Shown here in pieces: positions 17,075 to 25,201 of a DNA stretch of 64,000 nucleotides. The notes beneath the pieces are model-generated. The model was given only the letters and a program-made list of their open reading frames with translations, was not told the DNA's origin and did not search any database. The DNA is taken from positions 253-64,252 of the forward strand of contig JAABRO010000014.1 of the NCBI GenBank assembly GCA_011390885.1, in the 5' to 3' direction. Numbering within the stretch: position 1 is the first letter of the stretch; each line of letters begins with the position of its first letter. Source of the DNA: Gemmatimonas sp. Its GTDB lineage: Bacteria; Gemmatimonadota; Gemmatimonadetes; Gemmatimonadales; Gemmatimonadaceae. Made by a program: the position numbers and the translations under genes.

Positions 17075-18487
17075 TCACGCCAGATCCGGCTCGCCGACAC
17101 GCTCCGCCGGCGCGGCCTGCAGTGCGTGGTCGAGCAGGTCGATCGGGTGCACCGCGCGCGTGCTGCTGCCGCTCCGCATGAGGCCGGCCCCGAGCTGCAT
17201 GAGGCAGCCGGGGTTGCCGCTCACGAGCCACTCCACGCGCGCATCGGCGACGTGGCGCAGCTTGGGGGCGAGCACCGCATCGCTCGTGTCGGGTTCGACG
17301 AGGTTGTAGATGCCCGCGCTGCCGCAGCACTGATCGGCATCCACGAGCGGCACGAGCTCCACGCCGGGAATGGCCGAGAGCACCGCCTGCGGTTCGCGCG
17401 TGATGCGCTGCGCGTGCATGAGGTGGCAGGGCGGGTCGTAGGCAATGCGGACCGGCGGCGAGCTTGCCGCGCCATGCGCCGAGTCGCGCGCCGTCGGTGC
17501 GGCGGGTGATGCCTCGCGCGCTGCCGGCAGCAGCCGGTCCGCAAGCAGCTCGCTCACGTCGCGCACCCGCGAGGCCACGGCTTCGGCACGCGCGTGCCAG
17601 GCCGGGTCGTCGTGCAGCAGGTGTCCGTACTCCTTGAGCATCGCGCCGCATCCGGCGGAGTTCACAGCGATGAGCGCGTCGGGCACTCGCTCGAAGGCTG
17701 CGATGTTGCGCCGCGCCATGTCGCGCGCGGCGTCGAGGTCGCCGGCGTGCGCGTGCAGCGCGCCGCAGCACCCTTGGCCCGGCGCGGATCGCACCGTGTG
17801 CGCCGTGGCGGAGAGCACGCGTGTCGTGGCGGCGTTGGTGTGCGCGAAGAGGCCGCGCATGACACACCCGTCGAGCCGCACGACGGTGCGCCTGGCCTGC
17901 GAGGCGCGCACGCGTACACGATGAAGCACGCGATCATGCGCAGATGCCTGCGGCAGGCGCGCCGGCGTGGTGCTCGCGAGCATGGCGAAGGGAAAGGCGA
18001 GCCGCGCGGGGAGCACGCGCGCGAGCCAGTCTGGCAGGCGCGTCGCGCGCAGCACGCGCGCGCCCACGAGCACCAGCGACAGCAGCATTTCGCGCTGGAA
18101 CACGCCGAGCACCACGCGCGCCACGAGCGGCACGGGACGCGCCACACGCGTGGTCGCGCGCGTGGCCTCGAGCAGCTGTCCGTACGGTACGCCGCTCGGG
18201 CACGCGGTCTCGCACGCGCGGCAGCCGAGACAGCGATCCATGTGCGTGCCCACGTCGGGGTCGCGCACGTCGAGTTCGCCGTCGAGCAGCCGGCGCATGA
18301 GCAGCAGCCGTCCGCGCGGCGAGTCGTTCTCGTCCTGCAGGTTCACGTACGTCGGGCACGCGGGCAGGCAGAATCCGCAGTGCACGCAGGCGTCGAGTCC
18401 GGCGGCTGCCTTCGCGAGTGGCGAGTCGGGGAGGGCGCACGTCGGCAGGGGCGATGGGCCGGCGGACGTGGTCGGAGAGGTCGTCAC
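17075..18487 (-). CDS. glcF: Glycolate oxidase iron-sulfur subunit
   Basis: 470 residues; GTG start at 18487 overlaps the glcE stop as GTGA, which fixes the start by coupling. Two [4Fe-4S] motifs, CVHCGFCLPACPTY near residue 35 and CLGCRACETACPSGVPYG near 85, then two cysteine-rich CCG domains (GQGCCGALHAHAG and DQCCGSAGIYN), the layout of GlcF. It passes electrons from the FAD subunits GlcD and GlcE towards the quinone pool when glycolate (or D-lactate) is oxidised to glyoxylate. A poorly conserved 80-residue Arg/Thr-rich stretch lies between the ferredoxin part and the first CCG domain. Confidence 0.93.
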   Translation of the reverse strand: MTTSPTTSAGPSPLPTCALPDSPLAKAAAGLDACVHCGFCLPACPTYVNLQDENDSPRGRLLLMRRLLDGELDVRDPDVGTHMDRCLGCRACETACPSGVPYGQLLEATRATTRVARPVPLVARVVLGVFQREMLLSLVLVGARVLRATRLPDWLARVLPARLAFPFAMLASTTPARLPQASAHDRVLHRVRVRASQARRTVVRLDGCVMRGLFAHTNAATTRVLSATAHTVRSAPGQGCCGALHAHAGDLDAARDMARRNIAAFERVPDALIAVNSAGCGAMLKEYGHLLHDDPAWHARAEAVASRVRDVSELLADRLLPAAREASPAAPTARDSAHGAASSPPVRIAYDPPCHLMHAQRITREPQAVLSAIPGVELVPLVDADQCCGSAGIYNLVEPDTSDAVLAPKLRHVADARVEWLVSGNPGCLMQLGAGLMRSGSSTRAVHPIDLLDHALQAAPAERVGEPDLA

Positions 18488-19695
18488 GCGAGCACCCGGC
18501 GTGCGTCGGCGCGTGGCACGGCGTCTGCGCGCCGGGCCGGCTCGCCGAGCAGTCCGGCATTGAGCACACGCGCCGGATCGAGTGCGTCGCGGAGCCCGGT
18601 GGAGATCGTGTCCGCCACGGCGCACGGCACATGCGGCCATGCTTCCGCCGGCAGTCGCTCCCACGACACATGCGCGCCAGGCGGTGCAATCGTGCGCACG
18701 AACGACGGCCAGTCCACATTGGCCGCCGCCACATCGTCGCGCGTCGACGAGATGGGCAGCACCACACGCACGAGCCCGCGCGACAACGACGCGCGCACGA
18801 GCGGTTCCCACTGTGCATGCGTGCCGCAGAACTCCAGCACGTGCCGGAACGTCTCGGCCACGCGGGTGCGCTCGTGCGATACGCGCGCGACGAGCGCGTC
18901 GCTCGGTTCGTCGGCCGCCAGGCGCATGAAGACCGCGGTGTCCACCTCACGCACGTCGCCGAGCGCGCCGAGTGCCCGCTGCTGCGCGTCCACGCGCTCC
19001 GCGTTGCCGCCCAGGCGCACGAGCAGGCAGGTGCCACGCGCGAGGCCGAGCGCGGCGGACAGCGCCGGGTCGAGCAGTTCGAGTGCGAGCGGTGCGAGGG
19101 GCAGGTCGGTGAGCGGCGCGAGGCGCGATTCGAGCGACGCGCGTTCGTCGCCGGTCACCACGAAGGCGCGGTCCACCTCGGGACGCGCGCGAAGGCGCAG
19201 CGTGACCTCGCTGATCACGCCCAATGTGCCCCACGCGCCGGTGTGCAGGCGCACCAGGTCGAAGCCGGCCACGTTCTTCACCACGCGCCCGCCCACGCGC
19301 GTGACCTCGCCGGTGCCCGTGATGCACTCGAGGCCGAGCACGAGGTCACGCACGCGGCCGAAGGCGATCGCGAGCGGGCCGTCGGACGCGGTGGCCACGG
19401 TCGCGCCGATCGTGCCCTCCGGCGCGCCTGCGGGATCGAGGCCCAGCCACTGCCCTTCGGCGGCGGTGACGCGATCCAGTTCGCGCAGGGAGGTGCCGGC
19501 GCGCGCGGTGATCGTGAGGTCGCCTGGGGTGTACTCCACGATGCCTGCAAGCGCGCCGATGTCGAGTGGATCGCCGGCGCAGGGGCGACCGGCGTCCAGC
19601 CAGGTGCCGGCGCCGCGAATGCGCAGCGGCGCGCGCCGGGCGTGCGCGTCGGCGATCCGGGCGGCGAGGTCGGACGGGGACGCGGGAGCGGACAT
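18484..19695 (-). CDS. glcE: Glycolate oxidase FAD-binding subunit E
   Basis: 403 residues, ATG at 19695. Half-length FAD-linked oxidase: N-terminal LRIRGAGTW, PCMH-type FAD binding seen in EGTIGATVATASDGPLA and GRVRDLVLGLECI, then VVKNVAGFDLVRLHTGAWGT, which is the GlcE hallmark. The C-terminal third is variable. Works with GlcD and GlcF in membrane-associated glycolate oxidation. It starts 74 bases after glcD and overlaps glcF by 4 bases. Confidence 0.93.
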   Translation of the reverse strand: MSAPASPSDLAARIADAHARRAPLRIRGAGTWLDAGRPCAGDPLDIGALAGIVEYTPGDLTITARAGTSLRELDRVTAAEGQWLGLDPAGAPEGTIGATVATASDGPLAIAFGRVRDLVLGLECITGTGEVTRVGGRVVKNVAGFDLVRLHTGAWGTLGVISEVTLRLRARPEVDRAFVVTGDERASLESRLAPLTDLPLAPLALELLDPALSAALGLARGTCLLVRLGGNAERVDAQQRALGALGDVREVDTAVFMRLAADEPSDALVARVSHERTRVAETFRHVLEFCGTHAQWEPLVRASLSRGLVRVVLPISSTRDDVAAANVDWPSFVRTIAPPGAHVSWERLPAEAWPHVPCAVADTISTGLRDALDPARVLNAGLLGEPARRADAVPRADARRVLA

Positions 19696-19769
19696 GCGGG
19701 GAATATAGGGATCGTCAGGCGCGCCCTGCGCGGGGCTGCCTGCCCCACGGCATGGCCGGGGCCTCGGGG

Positions 19770-21179
19770 CTATCGCCGTCCGCCCCACTCACGGCACGCA
19801 TGCACCGGCACGACCTTGCCCGGGTTGGCGCGCCGGTCCGGGTCGAACACCTCGCGCACGGCACACATGGCCGCGAGCGACGGCTCGGTGAAGAGCGCGT
19901 CCATGTAGCCGAGCTTGTCGAGTCCCACGCCATGCTCGCCGGTGATCGTGCCACCCGCGTCGATGCATGCCTGCATGATCTCCGACATGGCCGCGTGCAC
20001 GCGCTCGGCCTGCGCGTGGTCGCTCGCGTCGTAGGAGATGTTGGGGTGGATGTTGCCATCGCCGGCGTGGAACACATTGCACACGGCCACGCCGTGTCGC
20101 GCCCCGATCGCGGCGATCGTCTCGAGCACGTCGGGCAACCGGGTGCGCGGCACGACGGCGTCCTGCACCACGAGGTGCGGTGCGATGCGGCCGAGCGCAC
20201 CGAAGGCCTTCTTGCGGCCCTGCCAGAGTCGCGCGCGATCGCCGTCGGTGCGCGCGATGCGCACGTCGCGCGCGCCGGCCTCGCGGCAGCAGCGTTCGAT
20301 GGTGCGCGCATCCGCGTCGAGCCCGGCCTCGAGACCGTCCACCTCGGCGAGCAGCACGGCGGCCACGTCGGTGGGGTAGCCGGCAGCATAGATGCTGGCC
20401 TCCACGGCGCGAATGGTGGCCTGGTCCATCATCTCGAGCGCGGCGGGCACGATGCCCGTGGCGATGATCGCGGAGACGGCGCGCGCCGCGTCGGTGAGCG
20501 ACGGGAAGTCGGCAAGCAGCGTGCGCACGGCGGGCGCGACGGGGAGCAGGCGCACCCACACGTCGGTGGCGATGCCGAAGCACCCTTCGCTGCCGATGAA
20601 CAGGCCGCACAGGTCGTAGCCGTCGCGCTCGGAGGCGGGGTCGCCGAACTGCACGAGTTCGCCGTTCGGAAGGCACACGGTCACGGCGGCGACATGGTTG
20701 AGCGTCACGCCGTACTTGAGGCAGTGCGGCCCGCCCGCGTTTTCGGCCACGTTGCCGCCGATCGTGCACGCCGACTGGCTCGACGGGTCGGGCGCGTACT
20801 GCAGGCCGAAGGGTGCGACCTCGCGCTGCAGCACGGCGTTCACCACGCCCGGCTCCACATGCGCGATGCGATTGCCCGCGTCGATGGCGTGGATGCGCGT
20901 GAGGCGGTTGAGGCCGATGATCACCGCATCGTTTGCGAGCGCGCCGCCGGAGAGTCCGGTGCCGGCGCCGCGGGGAACGAAGGGCACGCCGTGCTGCGCG
21001 AGCAGTCGCACCACGGCGATGACCTCGTCGCGCGAGGCGGGGAGCACGACGAACGAGGGGGTCGCGCGATAGCCGGGGAGCGCGTCGGAGTCGTACGCGG
21101 TGAGCTCGGCGGGGCGCTGCTTCACCCAGCGGGGGCCGACGATCGATCGCAGTGCGTCGGCGAGGCCTGCGGTGATCAT
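19770..21179 (-). CDS. glcD: Glycolate oxidase FAD subunit D
   Basis: 469 residues, ATG at 21179. FAD-binding type 4 (PCMH) domain with FVPRGAGTGLSGGALAND near residue 68-85 and QSACTIGGNVAENAGGPHC near 130, and a C-terminal oxidase domain ending in the conserved TITGEHGVGLDKLGYM. This is the catalytic flavoprotein for 2-hydroxyacid (glycolate or D-lactate) oxidation; the presence of adjacent glcE and glcF argues for glycolate. Preceded by a lone receiver-domain gene after only 13 bases. Confidence 0.93.
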   Translation of the reverse strand: MITAGLADALRSIVGPRWVKQRPAELTAYDSDALPGYRATPSFVVLPASRDEVIAVVRLLAQHGVPFVPRGAGTGLSGGALANDAVIIGLNRLTRIHAIDAGNRIAHVEPGVVNAVLQREVAPFGLQYAPDPSSQSACTIGGNVAENAGGPHCLKYGVTLNHVAAVTVCLPNGELVQFGDPASERDGYDLCGLFIGSEGCFGIATDVWVRLLPVAPAVRTLLADFPSLTDAARAVSAIIATGIVPAALEMMDQATIRAVEASIYAAGYPTDVAAVLLAEVDGLEAGLDADARTIERCCREAGARDVRIARTDGDRARLWQGRKKAFGALGRIAPHLVVQDAVVPRTRLPDVLETIAAIGARHGVAVCNVFHAGDGNIHPNISYDASDHAQAERVHAAMSEIMQACIDAGGTITGEHGVGLDKLGYMDALFTEPSLAAMCAVREVFDPDRRANPGKVVPVHACREWGGRR

Positions 21180-21192
21180 CGGAGCGACGGCG

Positions 21193-21597
21193 TCAGTGCG
21201 TCAGGTCGGCGGACGGTGTGGGAGCGATCACGACATTCTGCACGAGCGTTCGCAGTTCCGCAAAGTCGAACGGCTTGAGCAGCACGTGCGTGCTGTCGCG
21301 GAGCGAGCGCTGCTCGGGAGAGAAGTCCATGTTGTCGCCGGTGCTGAACACGAAGCGGGGCAGCAGCCGAGGCCAGCGGGCCTGCACGCGAGTGGCGATG
21401 TCGAGGCCCGTGGTGTCGGGCAGGTGCAGGTCGCAGATCACGAGGCCGTAACCCGTGTGCACCTCGTCGAGCTGGCTGAGTGCGGCGCGGCCGGTGTCGG
21501 CCTCGTCCACGGTCCAACCGTTACGCTCGAACCATTTGCGAAGCGCGAGGCGGATCGCCGGTTCGTCATCCACGAGCAGCACACGTTGCATTTCCAT
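21193..21597 (-). CDS. Stand-alone receiver-domain response regulator
   Basis: 134 residues, essentially a single REC domain: acidic pocket LLVDDEP at 8-13, phosphoacceptor Asp in VICDLHLPDTTG near residue 56, Thr/Ser switch in FVFSTGDN, and Lys in LLKPFDF near 110. No DNA-binding or enzymatic output; only a 15-residue tail. It probably acts by protein contact, like CheY or Spo0F types. It is the first gene before glcDEF with a 13-base gap, so it is expected to be co-transcribed with the oxidase genes. No kinase nearby. Confidence 0.9.
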   Translation of the reverse strand: MEMQRVLLVDDEPAIRLALRKWFERNGWTVDEADTGRAALSQLDEVHTGYGLVICDLHLPDTTGLDIATRVQARWPRLLPRFVFSTGDNMDFSPEQRSLRDSTHVLLKPFDFAELRTLVQNVVIAPTPSADLTH

Positions 21598-21742
21598 GCA
21601 CGGAAAGTGACGCAGCGCACACTTGCCGACAAGTCGGCGCGGTCACGCGGTGTTCCGGACACGGTCACGATGTCGCGATGCCGCCGAGTCGCGTTGTCAC
21701 AATGTTGCAATGGCTGTCGCGCTGGTGGCGGGTGGTGAAACG

Positions 21743-21772
21743 CCGAACGCCCCGGGAGGCCGGGGCGTTCGG
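21743..21772 (-). terminator. Terminator hairpin after the sigma factor gene
   Basis: CCGAACGCCCCG pairs perfectly with CGGGGCGTTCGG (12 bp) around a GGAGGC loop. On the - strand it is followed by CGTTTC, a short T run, and it lies about 80 bases after the sigma gene stop. Nothing else was seen in 21598-21852. Confidence 0.75.
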
Positions 21773-21852
21773 GGCGTACGAGAGCACGCCGAAGCGCGCG
21801 AGACCGCGGTCCGCCAAGGCGGGGTGCGGCAGGGATTCACATCATGGACGCG

Positions 21853-22761
21853 TCAGGCGGTGCCCCAGAAACCGGCGAGGGCATTTCCGTCGGGCGACTC
21901 GCGGAGCTTCTCGAAGGCGCGCTCGCGGATCTGGCGAATGCGTTCGCGCGTGACGCCCATGAGGGCGCCGATGCGCTCGAGCGTCATGGCCTCGGCGCCT
22001 TCCTCGAGCCCGTAGTAGAGGTAGAGGATCTTGCGCTCGCGCGGCGTGAGGTAGCGACGGAAGACGCGGTCGATGAACTCGCGCATGAGGCGGGAGTCGG
22101 TGCCTTCCTCGATCTCGACGTTCGTCTCACCGGCGAAGCGCTCGCCGAGGGTGCTGGCCTCGCGGTCCTGCCGGTCGATGGGGGCGTCGAGGGAGACCTC
22201 GGTGCCACTCATCTGGCGGGACTGACGCACGGTGTCGACGGGCTCCTCGAGCATCTTGGAGAGCTCTTCGTCGGTCGGCTCGCGGCGCAGCACCTGACTC
22301 AACACCGTCTCGGCACGCGAGAGGCGGATGAGCTGGGAGTTCTGGTTGAGCGGGATGCGGACGGAGCGGGTCTGCTCGGCGAGCGCCTTGAGCACGGCCT
22401 GTCGGACCCACCAGACGGCGTACGAGATGAACTTGACGCCCTGGTCCGGGTCGAACTTGCGCACGGCCTTGAGGAGTCCCTCGTTGCCGATGGCGACCAG
22501 CTCGCTGAGGTCGAGGCCGTGCCCCTGGTACTTCTTCACGTAGGAGATGACGAACCGCAGGTTCGCCGTGACGAGGCGTTCGGCGGCGGACTCGTCGCCC
22601 TGCTGGGCGAGGCGCGCGAGGCGTCGCTCCTCCTGGACATCCTTGATGAGGGGCAGCTTCTGGATGTCGTGCAGGTACTGATCGAACGCGGACGACGGGG
22701 CGGAGCGGAAGAAGCCCTTGGCCCGAGGTTCGGAGGTCCTGCTGGCGGCCGCAGTCTGCAT
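21853..22761 (-). CDS. RpoD/SigA-type RNA polymerase sigma factor, compact form
   Basis: 302 residues from ATG at 22761, with AAGAGGG upstream as ribosome binding site; an ORF extension to 22851 would read through the promoter. Region 1.2 (FDQYLHDIQKLPLI), region 2 (LVTANLRFVISYVKKYQGHG, then DLSELVAIGNEGL and VKFISYAVWWVRQAV), region 3, and region 4 with helix-turn-helix TLERIGALMGVTRERIRQIRE are all intact. Region 1.1 and the long non-conserved insert of E. coli RpoD are absent. Either the primary sigma factor of this organism or a group 2 relative. Own promoter at 22830-22858 and a terminator at 21743. Confidence 0.92.
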   Translation of the reverse strand: MQTAAASRTSEPRAKGFFRSAPSSAFDQYLHDIQKLPLIKDVQEERRLARLAQQGDESAAERLVTANLRFVISYVKKYQGHGLDLSELVAIGNEGLLKAVRKFDPDQGVKFISYAVWWVRQAVLKALAEQTRSVRIPLNQNSQLIRLSRAETVLSQVLRREPTDEELSKMLEEPVDTVRQSRQMSGTEVSLDAPIDRQDREASTLGERFAGETNVEIEEGTDSRLMREFIDRVFRRYLTPRERKILYLYYGLEEGAEAMTLERIGALMGVTRERIRQIRERAFEKLRESPDGNALAGFWGTA

Positions 22762-22829
22762 ACGCGCCCTCTTGAATGACCGGATGGTGGGACCGGCGGG
22801 AGCCGGCACCGGTGCTGGTATGGAAGGCC

Positions 22830-22858
22830 ACAGTACGACAGAAGTGCGCACCCGTCAA
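22830..22858 (-). promoter_or_regulatory. Sigma-70-type promoter of the sigma factor gene
   Basis: Read on the - strand: TTGACG (22858-22853), exactly 17 bases, TACTGT (22835-22830). The start site would fall near 22823, leaving a leader of about 60 bases to the ATG at 22761. Confidence 0.6.
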
Positions 22859-22861
22859 CAC

Positions 22862-23123
22862 AAATCTTTTCGCTGCGACGGAACAGTGACGGAGCGGTGG
22901 GTTTTCGAGGGGGTGCCGTGTGAGCAATCGGCTGCGTATGTCTCTTGTATGGCGCCTTGAAGATTTGTTGGTGCTTTATAAACGAATCGTCCCTTTGGAC
23001 CTGAGCAACGCTTCACGCTTCGAGTCGGGCGTGACTTTTCAACGTCTGTTGAGTTTCCTTTATCGGAAACGGAGCGTCGCCTTGTCGGACATGCGCAACA
23101 CTACAGTTGTGCCGCAGCGACGA
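22862..23123. other. AT-richer intergenic island with small hairpins
   Basis: 262 bases between the sigma promoter and the aroB stop are clearly less GC-rich than the window. They contain short stems such as GTTTCC-TTTATC-GGAAAC (23052-23069), TCAAC-GTCT-GTTGA near 23039 and CACGC..GCGTG near 23013, and a TTTATAAA box near 22975. A 74-codon + strand frame exists but has no family similarity and runs into aroB. It may hold the aroB terminator or a small RNA; no call is firm. Confidence 0.35.
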
Positions 23124-24263
23124 TCAGTCGGCGCGAATCGGTGACCGGGCCAGCCGGCGTGACTCGGACAGGGCGGCGCGCACCGCCGCCTCGTCCACGG
23201 GGGTACTCCAGCGGCCGGCGGGGCCCGGACTCATGCGGCCGAGTCGCTCAGGGAGCGCGTACTGGACCACGCCGGCGCGGGCCTTCTTGTCGCTGCGGGT
23301 GGCGGCCAGGATCGTGTCGTCGCTGACCGAGGCCGGCGGACCGTCCGGCAGCCCGGCGCGGCGTACGGCGTCGGCCACGATGTCGGCCAGGCCGGACTCG
23401 GCCACACCGAGTCGTTCCGCGAGGCGCGCCTCGATCACGAGCCCCGCAGCCACCGCGGAGCCGTGCGCCACCCCGAAGGCGAGTGCGTGCTCGAGCGCGT
23501 GGGCGATGGTGTGGCCCGCGTTGAGCACCTGCCGCCGCCCCGATTCGTGCGCGTCCTCGTGCACGACGCGCGCCTTGATGCCGATGCTGTGGCCGATGAG
23601 CGCCGGCAGCTCGGCCACCTCGGCACCGGCCTCGCCGGCCAGCGCCGGCAGCAGCCCGCACAGCTCGGTGAAGTGGTCCGAGTCGGCGATGAGGCCGTGC
23701 TTGATCATCTCGGCCAGCCCGTCGCGGCGCACCGCGGGCGGCAAGGTGCTCAGCGTGTCCACGTCGGCCACGACGAGCGACGGGTCATGGAACGCGCCCA
23801 CGAGGTTCTTGCCGGCGGGCGTGTCCACCCCCGTCTTGCCGCCCACGCTGCTGTCCACCATGGCGAGGAGCGTGGTGGGCACCTGCACCACGGGCACGCC
23901 ACGGTGCAGCGTGGCGGCCACGAAGCCGGCGAGATCCCCCACCACGCCTCCCCCCAGCGCCACGACCGTGGTGTCGCGGCCGGCGCCCCACGCGAGCAGG
24001 GCGTCGGTGAGCCGCTCCCACTCGGCGCGGCTCTTGGAGGCCTCGCCGCTCGGCACCGTGAGCGCGAGCGTGCGCTCGGCGGGGAACCCGGAGCGCGCGC
24101 GGGCACCATGCCCCGCCGCGATGGCGGCGTCCACGATGATCGCGTACCGATGGTTGGGCGCGTGTCGTTCGACGAGCGCGTGCAGCGCGCCGAGCAGTCC
24201 GCGTCCGGTGAATACGGGGTACGCGACGGGGAGCGACAGCGCGCCCGCGGTGGTGCTCAGCAT
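23124..24263 (-). CDS. aroB: 3-dehydroquinate synthase
   Basis: 379 residues. Second step of the shikimate pathway: DAHP to 3-dehydroquinate, NAD- and metal-dependent. Seen: TVPSGEASKS, the NAD-binding GGGVVGDLAGFVAATLHRG, VPTTLLAMVDSSVGGKTGVD, the active-site Lys in LAEMIKHGL and the metal-binding His pair in LNAGHTIAHALEH. Normal length with a slightly long C-terminal tail. It follows the adenosyltransferase gene by 33 bases and is probably co-transcribed. Confidence 0.95.
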   Translation of the reverse strand: MLSTTAGALSLPVAYPVFTGRGLLGALHALVERHAPNHRYAIIVDAAIAAGHGARARSGFPAERTLALTVPSGEASKSRAEWERLTDALLAWGAGRDTTVVALGGGVVGDLAGFVAATLHRGVPVVQVPTTLLAMVDSSVGGKTGVDTPAGKNLVGAFHDPSLVVADVDTLSTLPPAVRRDGLAEMIKHGLIADSDHFTELCGLLPALAGEAGAEVAELPALIGHSIGIKARVVHEDAHESGRRQVLNAGHTIAHALEHALAFGVAHGSAVAAGLVIEARLAERLGVAESGLADIVADAVRRAGLPDGPPASVSDDTILAATRSDKKARAGVVQYALPERLGRMSPGPAGRWSTPVDEAAVRAALSESRRLARSPIRAD

Positions 24264-24296
24264 GGCCTCATCGCATGTCCGCCGGACACGGTCACC

Positions 24297-24842
24297 TCAC
24301 CAGGTGACTTCGCCGGCGCCCGCGCGCTTGTTGGCGAGGCGCGCGAGGGTGAAGAGCAGGTCGCTCAACCGGTTGAGGTAGATCACGGTGAGCGCCGGCA
24401 GCTCGATCTCGTGCGCCAGCCGCACCACGCGCCGTTCGGCGCGTCGGCAGACGGTGCGCGCCACGTGCAGCGCCGCGGCCTTGGGCGTGCCACCGGGAAT
24501 GATGAAGCTGCGCAGCGGCTCCAGCTCCCCCTCGGCCGCGTCGATGGCGCGCTCGAGCTCCTCGATGCGCTCCTCGTCGATGCGCGCCTTGGCGAGCTGC
24601 TCGCGCATCTTGTCGTGATCGGGCGTGGCCAGCAGCGCGCCGATGGCGAACAGGTCGCGCTGAATGGGCACGAGCACTTCGTCGATGCGCGGCATGAGCT
24701 CGATGGAGCGCGCCATGCCCAGCGCGGCGTTCAGTTCGTCGACGTCGCCGTAGGCTTCGACGCGCGGATGATCCTTCTCGACGCGGCCACCCCCGAACAG
24801 GCCGGTGGCACCGCTGTCGCCGGTCTTCGTGTAGATCTTCAT
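24297..24842 (-). CDS. PduO-type cob(I)yrinic acid a,c-diamide adenosyltransferase
   Basis: 181 residues, ATG at 24842. MKIYTKTGDSGATGLFGGG is the ATP-binding N-terminus of the PduO/CobA2 family, followed by RVEAYGDVDELNAALG; the C-terminal RTVCRRAERRVVRLAHE and LNRLSDLLFTLAR complete the three-subunit active site. It makes adenosylcobalamin from cob(I)alamin and ATP. No cobalamin synthesis genes nearby, so it likely serves salvage. First gene of a pair with aroB; palindromic repeat 3 lies 52 bases upstream. Confidence 0.93.
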   Translation of the reverse strand: MKIYTKTGDSGATGLFGGGRVEKDHPRVEAYGDVDELNAALGMARSIELMPRIDEVLVPIQRDLFAIGALLATPDHDKMREQLAKARIDEERIEELERAIDAAEGELEPLRSFIIPGGTPKAAALHVARTVCRRAERRVVRLAHEIELPALTVIYLNRLSDLLFTLARLANKRAGAGEVTW

Positions 24843-24893
24843 GCGGGAAAGGTAGCGGGTGGGGGCGGGGGATCGCATGGCGGGTGCCCATTC

Positions 24894-25084
24894 GCAGTTG
24901 AACCCACGCGACTCGGAGCTCGCCGCTTCCCGCTCGGGTCCGTTCAGTGCGACGGTGGCGCCGAGTGTGGTGTTCGCCGCGGGCATTACGCGGCACGGCC
25001 CCGAGTGCGGTGCTCGCCGCGCGCATCACGTGGCACGGACCCGAGCGGGAACCCCCGAGGCTCGAGTCTTGGGGGTTCAACTGC
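24894..25084. repeat. Dispersed palindromic repeat, copy 3, with internal 40-bp duplication
   Basis: Tips GCAGTTGAACCCACGCG and GGGGGTTCAACTGC, cores CTCGGGTCCGT (left) and ACGGACCCGAG (right). It is about 40 bases longer than the other copies because the right-inner part, starting CCGAGTGTGGTG at 24961, is repeated at 25001 (CCGAGTGCGGTG). Lies between two divergent genes, immediately before the tamA promoter region. Confidence 0.9.
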
Positions 25085-25105
25085 CATGCGGGCGCATCAG
25101 TCGCA

Positions 25106-25111
25106 TATAAT
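25106..25111 (+). promoter_or_regulatory. TATAAT -10 box upstream of tamA
   Basis: An exact TATAAT in the motif GCATATAATTCGG, rare in this GC-rich window; no good -35 at 17 bases. Start would be near 25118, about 85 bases before the tamA ATG. It begins 22 bases after palindromic repeat 3. Confidence 0.45.
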
Positions 25112-25201
25112 TCGGATACCTGACTCACCCCCATCCCGATCCGCATTCCTGTCGCACCGAACCGTCCGAGCCTGCCCCGTGCGTTGCCCCGCGTGCTGAC
25201 C

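Noticed and set aside
22920-23144. A 74-codon + strand frame in the island before aroB
   Set aside because: No family similarity, weak start, and overlaps the aroB 3' end; treated as non-coding.
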